Assembly: GCF_900099695.1 (NCBI RefSeq)
Contig: NZ_FNCY01000005.1
Location: forward strand, 62,001 to 126,000
Origin: Propionivibrio dicarboxylicus
GTDB lineage: Bacteria > Pseudomonadota > Gammaproteobacteria > Burkholderiales > Rhodocyclaceae
DNA: 64,000 bases
Direction of reading: 5' to 3'
Position numbers and translations under genes: made by a program. The notes beneath the pieces are model-generated. The model was not told where the DNA came from. It did no database searches and worked only from the letters and a program-made list of their open reading frames with translations. Shown here piece by piece: positions 18,764-29,485 of the stretch. Every line of letters begins with the position of its first letter. The stretch's first letter is position 1.

Positions 18764-21747
18764 TTTTCTTCCTTGCGCGAGTTTTCTTCTTTTTCCTCGG
18801 ATCGGCGGTTTCGTGTCTGCTCGCGGATGAGTGCACGCAGTTGGGTGAAATCGATCGGCTTGGCGATGTGTGCGTCCATACCCGAGGCGAAACACTGCGC
18901 CTTGTCTTTACCGAAGACGTGCGCCGACTGGCCGATAACCGGCAACTCGGGGGCGAGACGCTTGATCTGCCGCGTGGCTTCGTAGCCGTCCATCTGCGGC
19001 ATCTGGATGTCCATCAGGACGAGATCGAAGGTGTTGGGCGGCACGTCCCGGAAGGTATTGACCGCGTCGACGCCGTTGCTGACGAGCACGATCGTCGCGC
19101 CGTCTTCGCGGAGGTTGTACTCGAGCAAGGCGGCGCTGGTCGCGTCGTCTTCAACCGCGAGGATCGACAGCCCGCCGAGGTCGTCGCCACACGCTTCGGG
19201 GGGCGCGCTGAATGCTGGCGCTGCCGCCTGGAACGGAATGCTGAACTGGAAGGTGCTGCCGACGCCCGGTTGGCTGCGGGCGCTGATGTTGCCGCCCATG
19301 AGTTCGAGGATATGCTTGCAGATCGCCAGTCCCAGGCCGGTGCCGTCGAAACGGCGGGTGGCGCTGCCGTCGGCTTGGTGGAAGGGGTTGAAGATGCTGT
19401 CGATTTCGTCTTCGGCGATGCCGATGCCGGTGTCGGTGATGCTGAAGTGGAGCCAGTCGTCCTCGCGCCAGGTGGAGAGACGGATGTGGCCGGCTTCCGT
19501 GAACTTGACGGCGTTCGAGAGCAGGTTCAGCAGCACCTGCTCGAGTCTCAGCGCGTCGCTGCTGCAGGCCGCCGGCAAGCTGGGCGCCTGATCGACGATC
19601 AGTTGCAGCTTCTTGCCGTGCGCGCGTTCGGCGATCAACTCAATGGCATGGCCGATGACGTCCGCCAGCACGACGGTTTCTTCGGCGACGCTCAGCTTGC
19701 CGGCTTCAATCTTGGAGAAGTCGAGCACATCGTTCACGATACCCAGCAGCCGATTGCCCGAGGCCAGGATCTTGCTGAAGGCGTTGTGCGATTTTTCCGC
19801 GTCGGCGAAGGTGCGTAGCCCGATCTGGGCGAAGCCGATCACGCCGTTGAGCGGCGTACGGATTTCGTGGCTCATGTTGGCGAGAAACTGGCTCTTGACG
19901 CGTGCCAGGTTTTCCGCCACCAGCAGCGCCTTTTCGCGTGCCTGTTCGGCGGCGCGTTGTTCGGTGATGTCGACGAAGCTGATGACGGCGCCGGTGATCT
20001 CGCCGTTGCGCGAGGTCGGATGCAGCGCCGACATGACCGGAATGGCATAGCCGTCGGCATGCCAATAGACTTCGTTGTTGCAACGCAGCGCTTCGCCCCG
20101 GGCCACGGCGAGACCGATACGGCATTCTTCGGCCGGGTAGGGACTGCCGTCGGCATGCTGATGATGGAACAGCATGTGTGCGTTCTTGCCGATGGCGTCC
20201 TTTTCGGTGACGCCGAGCATCCGGCAGGCGGCCGGATTGATGAAGGTGATCGCACCGTCGACGCCGACACCATAGAGGCCGTCGGCCGTCGATTGCAGAA
20301 TATAGCTGGCGCGCAGCTCGGTTTCGAGCAGGGCGTTGGTGCGCAGGTCGACGAGCTCTTCCAGATGCTGGCGGTGCTCTTCGAGTTCGTCCTCGATGCG
20401 ACGGCGCTCGGTGATGTTGCGGGCGCAGCCAACGGTGCCGAGGATCTCGCCGTCCGGCGCGACGAACGGCGATTTGTGGACTTCGAGACACAGATGCTCG
20501 CCCTTGACGTTGCCGGATTCGATGAAGACCGAGGGTTTGCCGTTTTCCAGCGTGATCGCGTCGCTGTCCTGGCAGAGCTCGCCGAAAGTGTGCCACTCGG
20601 CGTTCTCGGGATGCCGGATGCGTTCGCGTTCGGCGAAGAAAATGTCGGTCTTGCCCATCGGCTCCCGGACGTCGACGGCGTTGAGCAGGTCACAGCACAG
20701 CGCCTTGTTGGCGAACAGGTAATTTTTGTTGAGATCCTTGGCCCAGATCATGTCGGGCACGTTGTCGCACATCAGGCGCAGCATTGAGGCGAGATGGCGC
20801 GAGCGGTCCTCGGTGCGTTGCCGTTCGGTGACGTCGTGGCCGATGCCGAGAACGCCGATCAGCTGTCCGTTGGCGTCGTGGATGGCGGTCTTCGTCTTTT
20901 CGAGGAGTTCCGTGTGGCCGTCGTCAGCGAAAACGGTCCATTCTTCGTTGGTACACGGCTTGGTGCTGGCGATGGCCGCGGCGTCCGTTTGGCGGAAGCT
21001 TTCGGCGATGTCGCGGTCGAGCAGTTCATCGTCGGTGCGTCCCAGGATACTGGCGGCCGGTTTGCCGATGAAGCGTTCAAAGCGCCGGTTGCAGGCGAGA
21101 TAGCGGCCGTGGATGTCCTTGAACCAGACAAGGTTGGGCAGCGCGTGAATGAGCGCTTGCAGGAGCACCAGATTGATCTCCGGCAGCATTTCCTTGGTCA
21201 GTTGCGCGATGTCGTCTGCGGGCACTGGCTCGGGGCGCTCAAGTTTTTCGTAAGCGAGGTTGCCCTGGAGCGCGATCGCCAGGCGCCCGAGCATGTCGTG
21301 GAAGGCCTGCGTTCGCAGAGGGGCAAGGGCGATACGCGTCGGCGAGAAAACGACGAGCAGACCCTGTTTGCAGAGCGGGAAGAGCGCCACGTAGTCGATC
21401 AGCGACGGGTTATCGATCTCCGCCCGGAGTGCGTGGAATTCGGCGTCGGCGGCCGAGAGTACGCGGGGCATGTCCTGGTGGCGGCAGCGGTCGTAAAAAT
21501 GGCCGGCGGCGACGCCGTTCTTGCGCGTCCTCTTGGTCGGTAGCGCGGCAAGCAAGCTCAGCGCGTCTTTTTCATCCGGGTCGTTCCACCACAGCGCGGC
21601 ATCGGCCAGGCATTGGCTGGCGCACAGGATTTCCAGGAAACCTCTGGCGGTTTTCCGGGCGTCGAGGCTGTGACAGAGGCTTAGGGAAAGTGCGTGGATC
21701 AGTCCTGTGTCAGTCTCGAAATTGGCGTTGATGGCTTCGATCGACAT
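18760..21747 (-). CDS. Hybrid sensor histidine kinase with three PAS domains and a receiver
   Basis: A 995-residue soluble kinase. Residues 1-195 have no domain I can name, possibly a GAF-like sensor. PAS domains follow at roughly 200-320 (LPNLVWFKDIHGRYLACNRR), 325-450 (VPDMIWAKDLNKNYLFANKA) and 485-605, linked by a coiled coil. The HisKA motif FLANMSHEIRTPLNG puts the phosphorylated histidine near 626. The ATPase has NLLSNAVKF, DTGIGIAEDE and GTGLGLAICKH. The receiver has its aspartate near 911 in LVLMDIQMPQMDG. No membrane helix is seen, so it senses an internal signal. No partner regulator gene is adjacent. ATG at 21747 follows a GGAG; an upstream extension of 69 residues looks non-coding. 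Confidence 0.9.
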   Translation of the reverse strand: MSIEAINANFETDTGLIHALSLSLCHSLDARKTARGFLEILCASQCLADAALWWNDPDEKDALSLLAALPTKRTRKNGVAAGHFYDRCRHQDMPRVLSAADAEFHALRAEIDNPSLIDYVALFPLCKQGLLVVFSPTRIALAPLRTQAFHDMLGRLAIALQGNLAYEKLERPEPVPADDIAQLTKEMLPEINLVLLQALIHALPNLVWFKDIHGRYLACNRRFERFIGKPAASILGRTDDELLDRDIAESFRQTDAAAIASTKPCTNEEWTVFADDGHTELLEKTKTAIHDANGQLIGVLGIGHDVTERQRTEDRSRHLASMLRLMCDNVPDMIWAKDLNKNYLFANKALCCDLLNAVDVREPMGKTDIFFAERERIRHPENAEWHTFGELCQDSDAITLENGKPSVFIESGNVKGEHLCLEVHKSPFVAPDGEILGTVGCARNITERRRIEDELEEHRQHLEELVDLRTNALLETELRASYILQSTADGLYGVGVDGAITFINPAACRMLGVTEKDAIGKNAHMLFHHQHADGSPYPAEECRIGLAVARGEALRCNNEVYWHADGYAIPVMSALHPTSRNGEITGAVISFVDITEQRAAEQAREKALLVAENLARVKSQFLANMSHEIRTPLNGVIGFAQIGLRTFADAEKSHNAFSKILASGNRLLGIVNDVLDFSKIEAGKLSVAEETVVLADVIGHAIELIAERAHGKKLQLIVDQAPSLPAACSSDALRLEQVLLNLLSNAVKFTEAGHIRLSTWREDDWLHFSITDTGIGIAEDEIDSIFNPFHQADGSATRRFDGTGLGLAICKHILELMGGNISARSQPGVGSTFQFSIPFQAAAPAFSAPPEACGDDLGGLSILAVEDDATSAALLEYNLREDGATIVLVSNGVDAVNTFRDVPPNTFDLVLMDIQMPQMDGYEATRQIKRLAPELPVIGQSAHVFGKDKAQCFASGMDAHIAKPIDFTQLRALIREQTRNRRSEEKEENSRKEEN

Positions 21748-21895
21748 GGTATGGGCGCTCCAGTTGCACGGGTCGGTATCGTCTGGCCACGGGGCGGCAA
21801 CGTACAGGCATCGCCCCCCGACGATGTCTGGCTTTTTAACAACGATACTAACGGGTTCGCTTCCGGCAGACTGTGCGATATTTCCTGTTTTGCAT

Positions 21896-21931
21896 AAAAA
21901 ATCCCCGGAGCATTGGGGAATGTCCGGGGAT
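21896..21931 (-). terminator. Terminator of the glutathione S-transferase gene
   Basis: On the minus strand ATCCCCGGA and TCCGGGGAT form a perfect 9-bp stem with a 13-base loop, followed by six T. It lies 48 bases after the gst stop and before the kinase start. Confidence 0.85.
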
Positions 21932-21978
21932 CTCGGCGCCGGGTCGATGGACACGGCGCAGTGTTTCGGGGGGCGGCG

Positions 21979-22587
21979 TCAGACTTGCGGGATCGTCTCC
22001 GCGAACGCCGGCCGCTGCATCAGCTTGTCATAGAGGCGGGCGAGGTTGGCATGCGACTCGCGCCAGTCGATTTCCTGGAAGCGGAGCAGCAGGTATCCCA
22101 GGGCGCAGCCGACGCCGACGTCGGCCAGGGTGAAGTGATTGCCCATGCAGAACGCGTTTTCGCCGAGTTCGGTCGACATGAAGTCGAGGCTGCGGCGGAT
22201 CTTGTCGATCTGGCGGTCGATCCATTCCGGATTCTGCTGCATGGCCGGACGCTTGCGCTCGAGGAAGATCAGCGCGGCCGAATCGCAGATACCGTCGGCG
22301 ACGGCCCCCCAGCGCTTGACTTCGGTGCGCTCGCGGTTGGATTCAGGCATCAGCTTGTTGTTCGGTGCGACGCTGTCGATGTATTCGACGATGACGCGGG
22401 AGTCGAAAAGCACGGTGGAATCGTCGAGTACCAGCACCGGAATCTTGCCGAGCGGATTGACGTTCGGGACGTTCGAGTCGGCGTTCCAGGGCGAGTCAAT
22501 CGCGAATTCGTATTCGATCTTCTTCTCGGCCAGAACGACCCGCACTTTGCGGACGTACGGACTGGTCAGCGATCCAATGAGCTTCAT
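21979..22587 (-). CDS. gst: Glutathione S-transferase family protein
   Basis: A 202-residue protein with the thioredoxin-like N-terminal domain (MKLIGSLTSPYVRKVRVVLA, with the active serine near residue 9, then VNPLGKIPVLVLDD and DSRVIVEYID for the glutathione gamma-glutamyl site) and an all-helical C-terminal domain with the N-capping box FTLADVGVG. It resembles YibF/stringent-starvation-like bacterial GSTs that handle thiol conjugates; the substrate is unknown. I start at 22587 because homologues open at this methionine; an ATG eight codons earlier is possible. A perfect TATAAT precedes it and a strong terminator follows, so it is monocistronic. Confidence 0.9.
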   Translation of the reverse strand: MKLIGSLTSPYVRKVRVVLAEKKIEYEFAIDSPWNADSNVPNVNPLGKIPVLVLDDSTVLFDSRVIVEYIDSVAPNNKLMPESNRERTEVKRWGAVADGICDSAALIFLERKRPAMQQNPEWIDRQIDKIRRSLDFMSTELGENAFCMGNHFTLADVGVGCALGYLLLRFQEIDWRESHANLARLYDKLMQRPAFAETIPQV

Positions 22588-22619
22588 CTGCTTTTTTGCG
22601 GGAGTAATCATGGGGAAGC

Positions 22620-22625
22620 ATTATA
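22620..22625 (-). promoter_or_regulatory. -10 box of the gst promoter
   Basis: The minus strand reads TATAAT here, which would start transcription near 22612 and give a leader of about 25 bases before 22587. The -35 region is poor. Confidence 0.5.
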
Positions 22626-22626
22626 G

Positions 22627-24105
<1,479 letters not shown>

Positions 24106-24115
24106 GGAGTCCCGC

Positions 24116-24433
24116 ATGTCGTTTTCGGATAACCTCAAGAAGCTGCCCGGCATCTCGCATCTGGCGGCGATCAACCTGCTCGACGCCGAAGGCAATCTTG
24201 TCGTCGCCATCGAGAACAAGGCCGGCAGCCAGGGCTCGTTGGCGGTCTATAACCATCTGGCCCAGACCTACGGCGCGATCACGCCAGAGGCGGCGAAGAA
24301 GGGGCTCGAACTTTATGCCGAGCACACCGACGATGCGCGCGCGCATCCGGGCAAGCACCCGAATATCGATCGCCTGATCGAACTCGTCGAGCAGAAAAAG
24401 AGCCTGCGCATCAAGCACGTCTTCGCGGTCTAA
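24116..24433 (+). CDS. Small DUF2322-like protein
   Basis: A 105-residue soluble protein: SFSDNLKKLPGISHLAAINL, then LLDAEGNLVVAIENKAGSQG, a helical middle (SLAVYNHLAQTYGAI) and a C-terminal helix ending LIELVEQKKSLRIKHVFAV. It resembles a family of uncharacterised betaproteobacterial proteins that I recall as DUF2322; no function is known. GAGGAG precedes the ATG and purB ends ten bases upstream, so both are on one message. The last base of its stop codon is the first base of the palindromic element at 24433, so the element abuts the gene precisely. Confidence 0.65.
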   Translation: MSFSDNLKKLPGISHLAAINLLDAEGNLVVAIENKAGSQGSLAVYNHLAQTYGAITPEAAKKGLELYAEHTDDARAHPGKHPNIDRLIELVEQKKSLRIKHVFAV

Positions 24434-24611
24434 GAGCCTATTTCGGTAGGGATCGTGGGCCGCGCCGGCGGCCCCTTCGGGTTGCCGATAGGGGCGGTGT
24501 CTGCGGCGTTGCTCCGCTTGCGCATGGAGCAACCCTGCGCTGCGTCTCGCGCCTTGCATCCCTCCGCCCCTATCGACAACGCGGCCCGCGAGCCCCGCCG
24601 AAATAGGCTCT
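24433..24611. mobile_element. 179-bp MITE-like palindromic element with long terminal inverted repeats
   Basis: Both ends read AGAGCCTATTTCGG inward, perfectly inverted (24433-24446 and 24598-24611), and the inverted match continues imperfectly for about 32 bp to GGGCCGCG on each side. Inside, CGATAGGGGCGG (24486-24497) pairs with CCGCCCCTATCG (24564-24575), and GTTGCTCC (24508-24515) with GGAGCAAC (24526-24533). No protein is encoded. The nested symmetry and long terminal repeats are those of a non-autonomous transposon relic or a large REP-like element. No target duplication is obvious and no second copy lies in this window. Confidence 0.75.
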
Positions 24612-24737
24612 AACGCCGGGCCTGAACTTTTGGCGCCTGGCGCTGACCAACACGCCAGCATGTGGGTCGGCGCGTCGCCATCGCGCCGGCATTTTTTCCG
24701 GCGCCGGCGCCGGTTCCTGTTCCTGAAGAGGTGTGTC

Positions 24738-25193
24738 ATGAAAAAAATGTTCGTCATAGCCTTGCTCGCCGGTTTTGCCGGGAGCGTGCTCGCCCAGCAA
24801 AGTCTCAAGCCCGAGGATGCGATCAAGACGCGCAAGGCGGCGTACAGCTTCATGTCCTGGAACATGGGCAAGATCAAGGCCAACGTGGACGGCACCTTCA
24901 ACAAGGAGCAGGTGGTGGCGGCGGCGAACGCCGTCGCGGCGGTTGCCAATTCGGGCTTGGGCGCGCTGTTCGTGCCGGGGACCGACAAGGATATCGGCGA
25001 TCAGAAAACCCGCCTCAAGCCGGAATTCTTCCAGCAGCCCGACAAGGTGAAGGAAGTCGGGACGAACTTCAATCGCGAGGCGAACGAACTGGCCAAGGTG
25101 GCGGCGACCGGTGACGTGGCCGCGATCAAGGCGCAGTTCGGCAAGACCGGCGCGACCTGCAAGGCCTGTCACGACAACTTCCGCAAGGATTGA
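24738..25193 (+). CDS. Cytochrome c'
   Basis: A 151-residue periplasmic haem protein. The signal peptide is MKKMFVIALLAGFAGSVLAQ; the mature protein is four-helical and ends with the haem-binding motif CKACH at residues 141-145, the position typical of class II cytochromes c'. RKAAYSFMSWNMGKIKANVD is the family first helix. These proteins have an open haem face and bind nitric oxide, protecting denitrifying or NO-exposed cells. ATG at 24738 follows GAGG. A bidirectional terminator follows, then a convergent cytochrome b561 gene that could be its electron partner. Confidence 0.92.
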   Translation: MKKMFVIALLAGFAGSVLAQQSLKPEDAIKTRKAAYSFMSWNMGKIKANVDGTFNKEQVVAAANAVAAVANSGLGALFVPGTDKDIGDQKTRLKPEFFQQPDKVKEVGTNFNREANELAKVAATGDVAAIKAQFGKTGATCKACHDNFRKD

Positions 25194-25218
25194 TCGGCGC
25201 AGCGCTGCCGAGCGCATG

Positions 25219-25244
25219 AAAAAGCCGCCTGCGGGCGGCTTTTT
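25219..25244. terminator. Bidirectional terminator between cytochrome c' and cytochrome b561
   Basis: AAAAAGCCGCC and GGCGGCTTTTT form an 11-bp perfect stem with a TGCG loop. The A and T runs let it end transcription from both convergent genes. Confidence 0.9.
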
Positions 25245-25254
25245 GTTTGGGGTG

Positions 25255-25944
25255 TCAGAAGCTTGGCGTCGGTGCTGCTGCGGCGACGGGCGGCGGCGCG
25301 ATCCAGCTGCCCGAACCGGCATAGATGGCGGCACAGGCCAGCAGTAACGCGACGAGCAGCGCCAGAGGGCCGCCGCCGACCGGCGTCTTCGGTGCCGCGG
25401 CGGTTTCCTTCCAGCCGGTCAGCATCGGCTTGACGAGATTCTCGCGCTTGACATGGGCATAGAACATGATCGCCGCGAGGTGCAGCGCGATGAGCCCGAT
25501 CAGGCCGTTGATGAGCAGGCGGTGCAGGCTGCTCAGGGTGTCGCTGAGTTCCTTGGCGACCAGCGGTGCGAGGTGGCCCTGAAAGGCGATGTCGTCGTTG
25601 GCGAGCAGTCCGGTCGCGAGCTGCGCACCGATCAGCGCCAGCAGCGCCAGCACCGACAGCGCGCCGAGCGGGTTGTGGCCGAGCCCGTCCCATTCGCCGC
25701 GCAGATAGGCGCGCAACCGCGACGGGGTCGGCACGAAGCTGGCGAAGCGTGCATGCGTCGAGCCGAGAAAGCCCCAGGCGAGGCGGAAGACGACCAGCCC
25801 GACGAGCGCGAGACCGATGCGGCCGTGCCAGACGATGGCGTTGCCGCCGATCTTGCCGCTGATGATGGCACCGGCGACGAGCGTCGCCAGCGACCAGTGG
25901 AATATGCGGGTGGGAAGATCCCAGACGGGGGTGCGATGGGCCAT
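25255..25944 (-). CDS. Cytochrome b561-type membrane protein
   Basis: A 229-residue inner-membrane dihaem cytochrome b. WDLPTRIFHWSLATLVAGAI opens the first helix with a haem-ligating histidine, VWHGRIGLALVGLVVFRLAW has the second, and LSSLHRLLINGLIGLIALHLAA carries the late pair. Proteins of this type pass electrons between the quinone pool and periplasmic cytochromes c. The neighbouring cytochrome c' gene suggests that partnership, as seen in several proteobacteria where the two are adjacent. A fifth hydrophobic segment (LALLVALLLACAAIYAGSG) follows near the C terminus. ATG at 25944 has AAGGA seven bases upstream. Confidence 0.88.
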   Translation of the reverse strand: MAHRTPVWDLPTRIFHWSLATLVAGAIISGKIGGNAIVWHGRIGLALVGLVVFRLAWGFLGSTHARFASFVPTPSRLRAYLRGEWDGLGHNPLGALSVLALLALIGAQLATGLLANDDIAFQGHLAPLVAKELSDTLSSLHRLLINGLIGLIALHLAAIMFYAHVKRENLVKPMLTGWKETAAAPKTPVGGGPLALLVALLLACAAIYAGSGSWIAPPPVAAAAPTPSF

Positions 25945-26030
25945 GAGCAATCCTTTGCGGGTGATGCGAATATGCGATGCGTGCTGCATAGACCCCGCGG
26001 CGGCGCCCAAGTTCAGGCGTTGCGGTGCGC

Positions 26031-26765
<735 letters not shown>

Positions 26766-26796
26766 TGTGTTTCTCCCGAGGGGGAACTGGCGTTGT

Positions 26797-27492
26797 TCAA
26801 TGGGTGGCGACCGCGAGGCGTGTCTGCAGGCGCTTGACCACCTGCGAGAGCGTCAGGCAGACGACGAAATAGACGAGGGCGACGAAGACGTACATCTCGA
26901 CGAGCCGGCCGTCGCGCTGGGCGATCTTGCTGGCGAGCGTGACGAAGTCGGGCAGGGAAATGATGTAGACCAGCGAGACATCCTGGAAGAGCACGATCGT
27001 CTGTGTCAGCAATACCGGTAGCATATTGCGGAAGGCCTGCGGCAGGACGATCTGCGCCATCACCTGCCAGTAGGTGAAGCCGAGCGCATAGCCGGCGTTG
27101 GCCTGGCCGCGCGGGATGCTCTGGATACCGGCGCGCATGATCTCGCAATAGAAGCAGGCTTCGAAGAGGATGAAGGTGATCAGCGCCGAGGCGAAGGCGC
27201 CGACCCGGATCGGCTGGCTGGCGCCGGTGACCCAGGCGCCGATGTAGGGCATCAGGAAGTAGAACCAGAAGATGACGAGCACCAGCGGCAACGAACGCAT
27301 CGCATTGACATAGCCGGCGGCGAGTCGCGAGAGCGCCATGTTCGATGATAGGCGCATCATCGCCAGCAGCGTGCCGAAGACGATGCCGCCGAGCATCGAC
27401 AGCGCGGTGACCTGGAGCGTGAAGACGAGTCCCTGGAAGAGCAGCACCTGCCAGGTGCGGGCGATGACGTCGAAATCGAAATGGGCGAGCAT
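26797..27492 (-). CDS. gltK: Glutamate/aspartate ABC transporter permease GltK
   Basis: A 231-residue permease with five predicted helices. [20 protein letters not shown] and [20 protein letters not shown]-type segments are those of the HisM/GltK family, and the EAA loop that contacts the ATPase shows as [20 protein letters not shown]. The C-terminal half includes [20 protein letters not shown]. It pairs with GltJ to form the pore. The gene lies 27 bases after gltJ and 31 before gltL. The start ATG at 27492 sits just behind a GGAAA stretch. Confidence 0.93.
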   Translation of the reverse strand: MLAHFDFDVIARTWQVLLFQGLVFTLQVTALSMLGGIVFGTLLAMMRLSSNMALSRLAAGYVNAMRSLPLVLVIFWFYFLMPYIGAWVTGASQPIRVGAFASALITFILFEACFYCEIMRAGIQSIPRGQANAGYALGFTYWQVMAQIVLPQAFRNMLPVLLTQTIVLFQDVSLVYIISLPDFVTLASKIAQRDGRLVEMYVFVALVYFVVCLTLSQVVKRLQTRLAVATH

Positions 27493-27519
27493 GGCGTAGT
27501 TTCCTTTTTCCTTCTCCGC

Positions 27520-28272
27520 TCAGTGGGCCGCCGCGACGGCATCACGGGCGGCGGTGAAACCGGGCACGGCGACGAAACGTTCGAGTCGGCGCATGAACAG
27601 CACGATGGCGAGGTTGAGCGCCAGGTAGAGCAGCGTCGCGGCGGTGAAGGCCTCGAAGACCTGGAAGCTGAATTCCTGCATCGCACGCGCCCTGGCGGTG
27701 AGTTCCATAAGCCCGATCGTCAGCGCGACGGCGCTGTTCTTCATGACGTTCATGAATTCCGAGGTGAGCGGCGGCAGGATCAGGCGGAAAGCCATCGGCA
27801 GCAGCACGTGGCGGTAGGTCTGTGCCGTCGTCATGCCGAGCGCCGTGGCGGCCATCGTCTGGCCGCGCGGCTGCGCGCGGATGCCGGCCTTGACCTGCTC
27901 GGCGACGCGCGCCGAGGTGAAGAAGCCGAGCGCGAAGACGGCGGTCCAGAAGGAAGAATTCGGCAGTTGCTTGACCCAGGTGCCGAGGCCGGTGGGCAGG
28001 AGTTCCGGCACGACGAAGAACCAGAGGAACATCTGCACCAGGATCGGCATGTTGCGGAAGAGTTCGACGTAGGCATCGCCGAGGCGGACGACGGTGGGAT
28101 TGCGCACGGTGCGCAGGGTACCGATCAGGCTGCCGAGCACGAGCGCCATCAGCCAGGCCGACAGGCCGGTGGCGATGGTCCAGCGCAGGCCCTGGAAGAG
28201 CGTGGCGAGATAGGTGCCGGTGGCGTCGGGGGAGAGCTCCCAGAAAATGCCCCAGTTCCAGTTGTACTTCAA
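27520..28272 (-). CDS. gltJ: Glutamate/aspartate ABC transporter permease GltJ (TTG start)
   Basis: A 250-residue permease. The N terminus KYNWNWGIFWELSPDATGTY is typical of GltJ, and the EAA loop is QVKAGIRAQPRGQTMAATAL. Five helices are predicted, with ALTIGLMELTARARAMQEFS near the C terminus. The only start that gives the family N terminus is a TTG at 28272, preceded at seven bases by GGGAG; the frame continues further upstream but through the gltI terminator hairpin and gltI itself in another phase. A rare start could lower its yield relative to gltI. Residue 1 is methionine whatever the codon. Confidence 0.9.
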   Translation of the reverse strand: MKYNWNWGIFWELSPDATGTYLATLFQGLRWTIATGLSAWLMALVLGSLIGTLRTVRNPTVVRLGDAYVELFRNMPILVQMFLWFFVVPELLPTGLGTWVKQLPNSSFWTAVFALGFFTSARVAEQVKAGIRAQPRGQTMAATALGMTTAQTYRHVLLPMAFRLILPPLTSEFMNVMKNSAVALTIGLMELTARARAMQEFSFQVFEAFTAATLLYLALNLAIVLFMRRLERFVAVPGFTAARDAVAAAH

Positions 28273-28306
28273 GGTGGTCTCCCGTGGTCGGTGGGTGGGT
28301 CTCTGC

Positions 28307-28336
28307 CGCCGGAACCGCCGGGCGACGGTTCCGGCG
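28307..28336 (-). other. Stem-loop between gltI and gltJ
   Basis: CGCCGGAACCG (28307-28317) and CGGTTCCGGCG (28326-28336) form an 11-bp perfect stem with an eight-base loop and no T run. The position behind the binding-protein gene is the classical one for a hairpin that stabilises that message or partly ends transcription. Confidence 0.75.
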
Positions 28337-28343
28337 CGGCCGG

Positions 28344-29255
28344 TCAGTTCGCGTAGAAGGCGGGGTCGGCGGTGTCGGTCGGATGTGCGACGACCTTCTT
28401 CATCGCTGCGCTCATCGGGATCGACAGCGTGATGCCGCGCGGCGGGATCGCCTTGACGAACCATTTGTCATAGATCGCGCTGAGCTGGCCGCTCTTGTAG
28501 ATCTTTGTCATGGCGTCGTCGACGACCTTCTTGAAGGCGGGATCGTCCTTGCGCACCATGATGCCGTAGGGCTCGACCGAGAGCGCGTCGTCGGAGATCG
28601 TGTAGCCGCCGGCGTTCTGCGCATTGGCGACGAGGCCGGCAAGCAGGATGTCGTCCATGACGAAGGCGGCGGCGCGCCCGGTCTCGACCATCAGGAAGCC
28701 TTCGGCGTGATCCTTGGCCGGCAGGATCGTCAGGCCGAGGTTGCGCGCGGCGTTGAGTTCGGTGATTTGCTTGATGTTGGTGGTGCCCGAGGTCGAGGTC
28801 ACCGTCTTGCCCTTGAGATCTTCGAGCTTGTGCAGCTTGTCGGCTTTCTTGGCGACAAAGCGGTTGGCCGTGACGAAGTGCGTGATCGTGTAGGAGACCT
28901 GCTTCTGGCGTTCGGCGTTGTTGGTCGTCGAGCCGCATTCGAGGTCGATCGTGCCGTTGGCGAGCAGCGGGATGCGGGTCGCCGAGGTGACCGGCTGATA
29001 GACCACCTTCAATGACGGCAGCTTGAGTTCGGCCTTGACCGCGTCGACGACCTTCAGGCAGAGGTCCATGGCATAGCCGATCGGCTGCTGCTTGTCATCG
29101 AGATATGAGAATGGAATCGAGGAATCGCGGTTGCCGAGCGTGATGCTGCCGCTGGCCTTGATCTTGTCGAGAGTGCCGGGTTCGGCGAGGACCGGCGTCG
29201 AGAGGGCGAGTCCGAGGGAAAGCCCGGCGAGGGCGAGAGAGGCGCCTGGTTTCAT
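28344..29255 (-). CDS. gltI: Glutamate/aspartate ABC transporter periplasmic binding protein
   Basis: A 303-residue periplasmic protein with signal peptide MKPGASLALAGLSLGLALST up to VLA. The mature part is the SBP_bac_3 fold: GSITLGNRDSSIPFSYLDD, GYAMDLCLKVVDAVKAEL, and LANGTIDLECGSTTNNAERQ with the carboxylate-binding arginine nearby. TSTSGTTNIKQITELN is the hinge and ligand-phosphate-like loop region. It binds glutamate or aspartate, judged by likeness to GltI. It is first in its operon; a 7-bp inverted repeat with an 11-base spacer lies 67 bases upstream. Confidence 0.92.
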   Translation of the reverse strand: MKPGASLALAGLSLGLALSTPVLAEPGTLDKIKASGSITLGNRDSSIPFSYLDDKQQPIGYAMDLCLKVVDAVKAELKLPSLKVVYQPVTSATRIPLLANGTIDLECGSTTNNAERQKQVSYTITHFVTANRFVAKKADKLHKLEDLKGKTVTSTSGTTNIKQITELNAARNLGLTILPAKDHAEGFLMVETGRAAAFVMDDILLAGLVANAQNAGGYTISDDALSVEPYGIMVRKDDPAFKKVVDDAMTKIYKSGQLSAIYDKWFVKAIPPRGITLSIPMSAAMKKVVAHPTDTADPAFYAN

Positions 29256-29321
29256 CGTGTGCTCCTGAGCATGAAGTGATTGAGAGGAATTCGTTTCATG
29301 TCAGGGAAACAGCAATAAGCG

Positions 29322-29346
29322 TTCCAACTATCCGATATTGTTGGAA
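29322..29346. promoter_or_regulatory. Operator-like inverted repeat upstream of gltI
   Basis: TTCCAAC (29322-29328) and GTTGGAA (29340-29346) are perfectly inverted around 11 bases, with AT-rich flanks. The T-N11-A geometry resembles LysR-type binding sites. No regulator gene is adjacent. Confidence 0.5.
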
Positions 29347-29485
29347 TGTTAAGGTAAATCAACGTGTTGAAAGTGATATAGCAACCGCTGTGCGCGGCGG
29401 TCGAAGGACGGGGATGCACCAGCGACGGGCGCGGCGGCGCCCAAGGCGTGGGCGTGCCGCGTCTTTTTTTGGCGACCGAGGGACG

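Noticed and set aside
24433-24611. Reading the palindromic element as an ordinary terminator of the purB operon
   Set aside because: It is far longer than a terminator, has nested inverted repeats and long terminal repeats, and no T run follows any of its stems.
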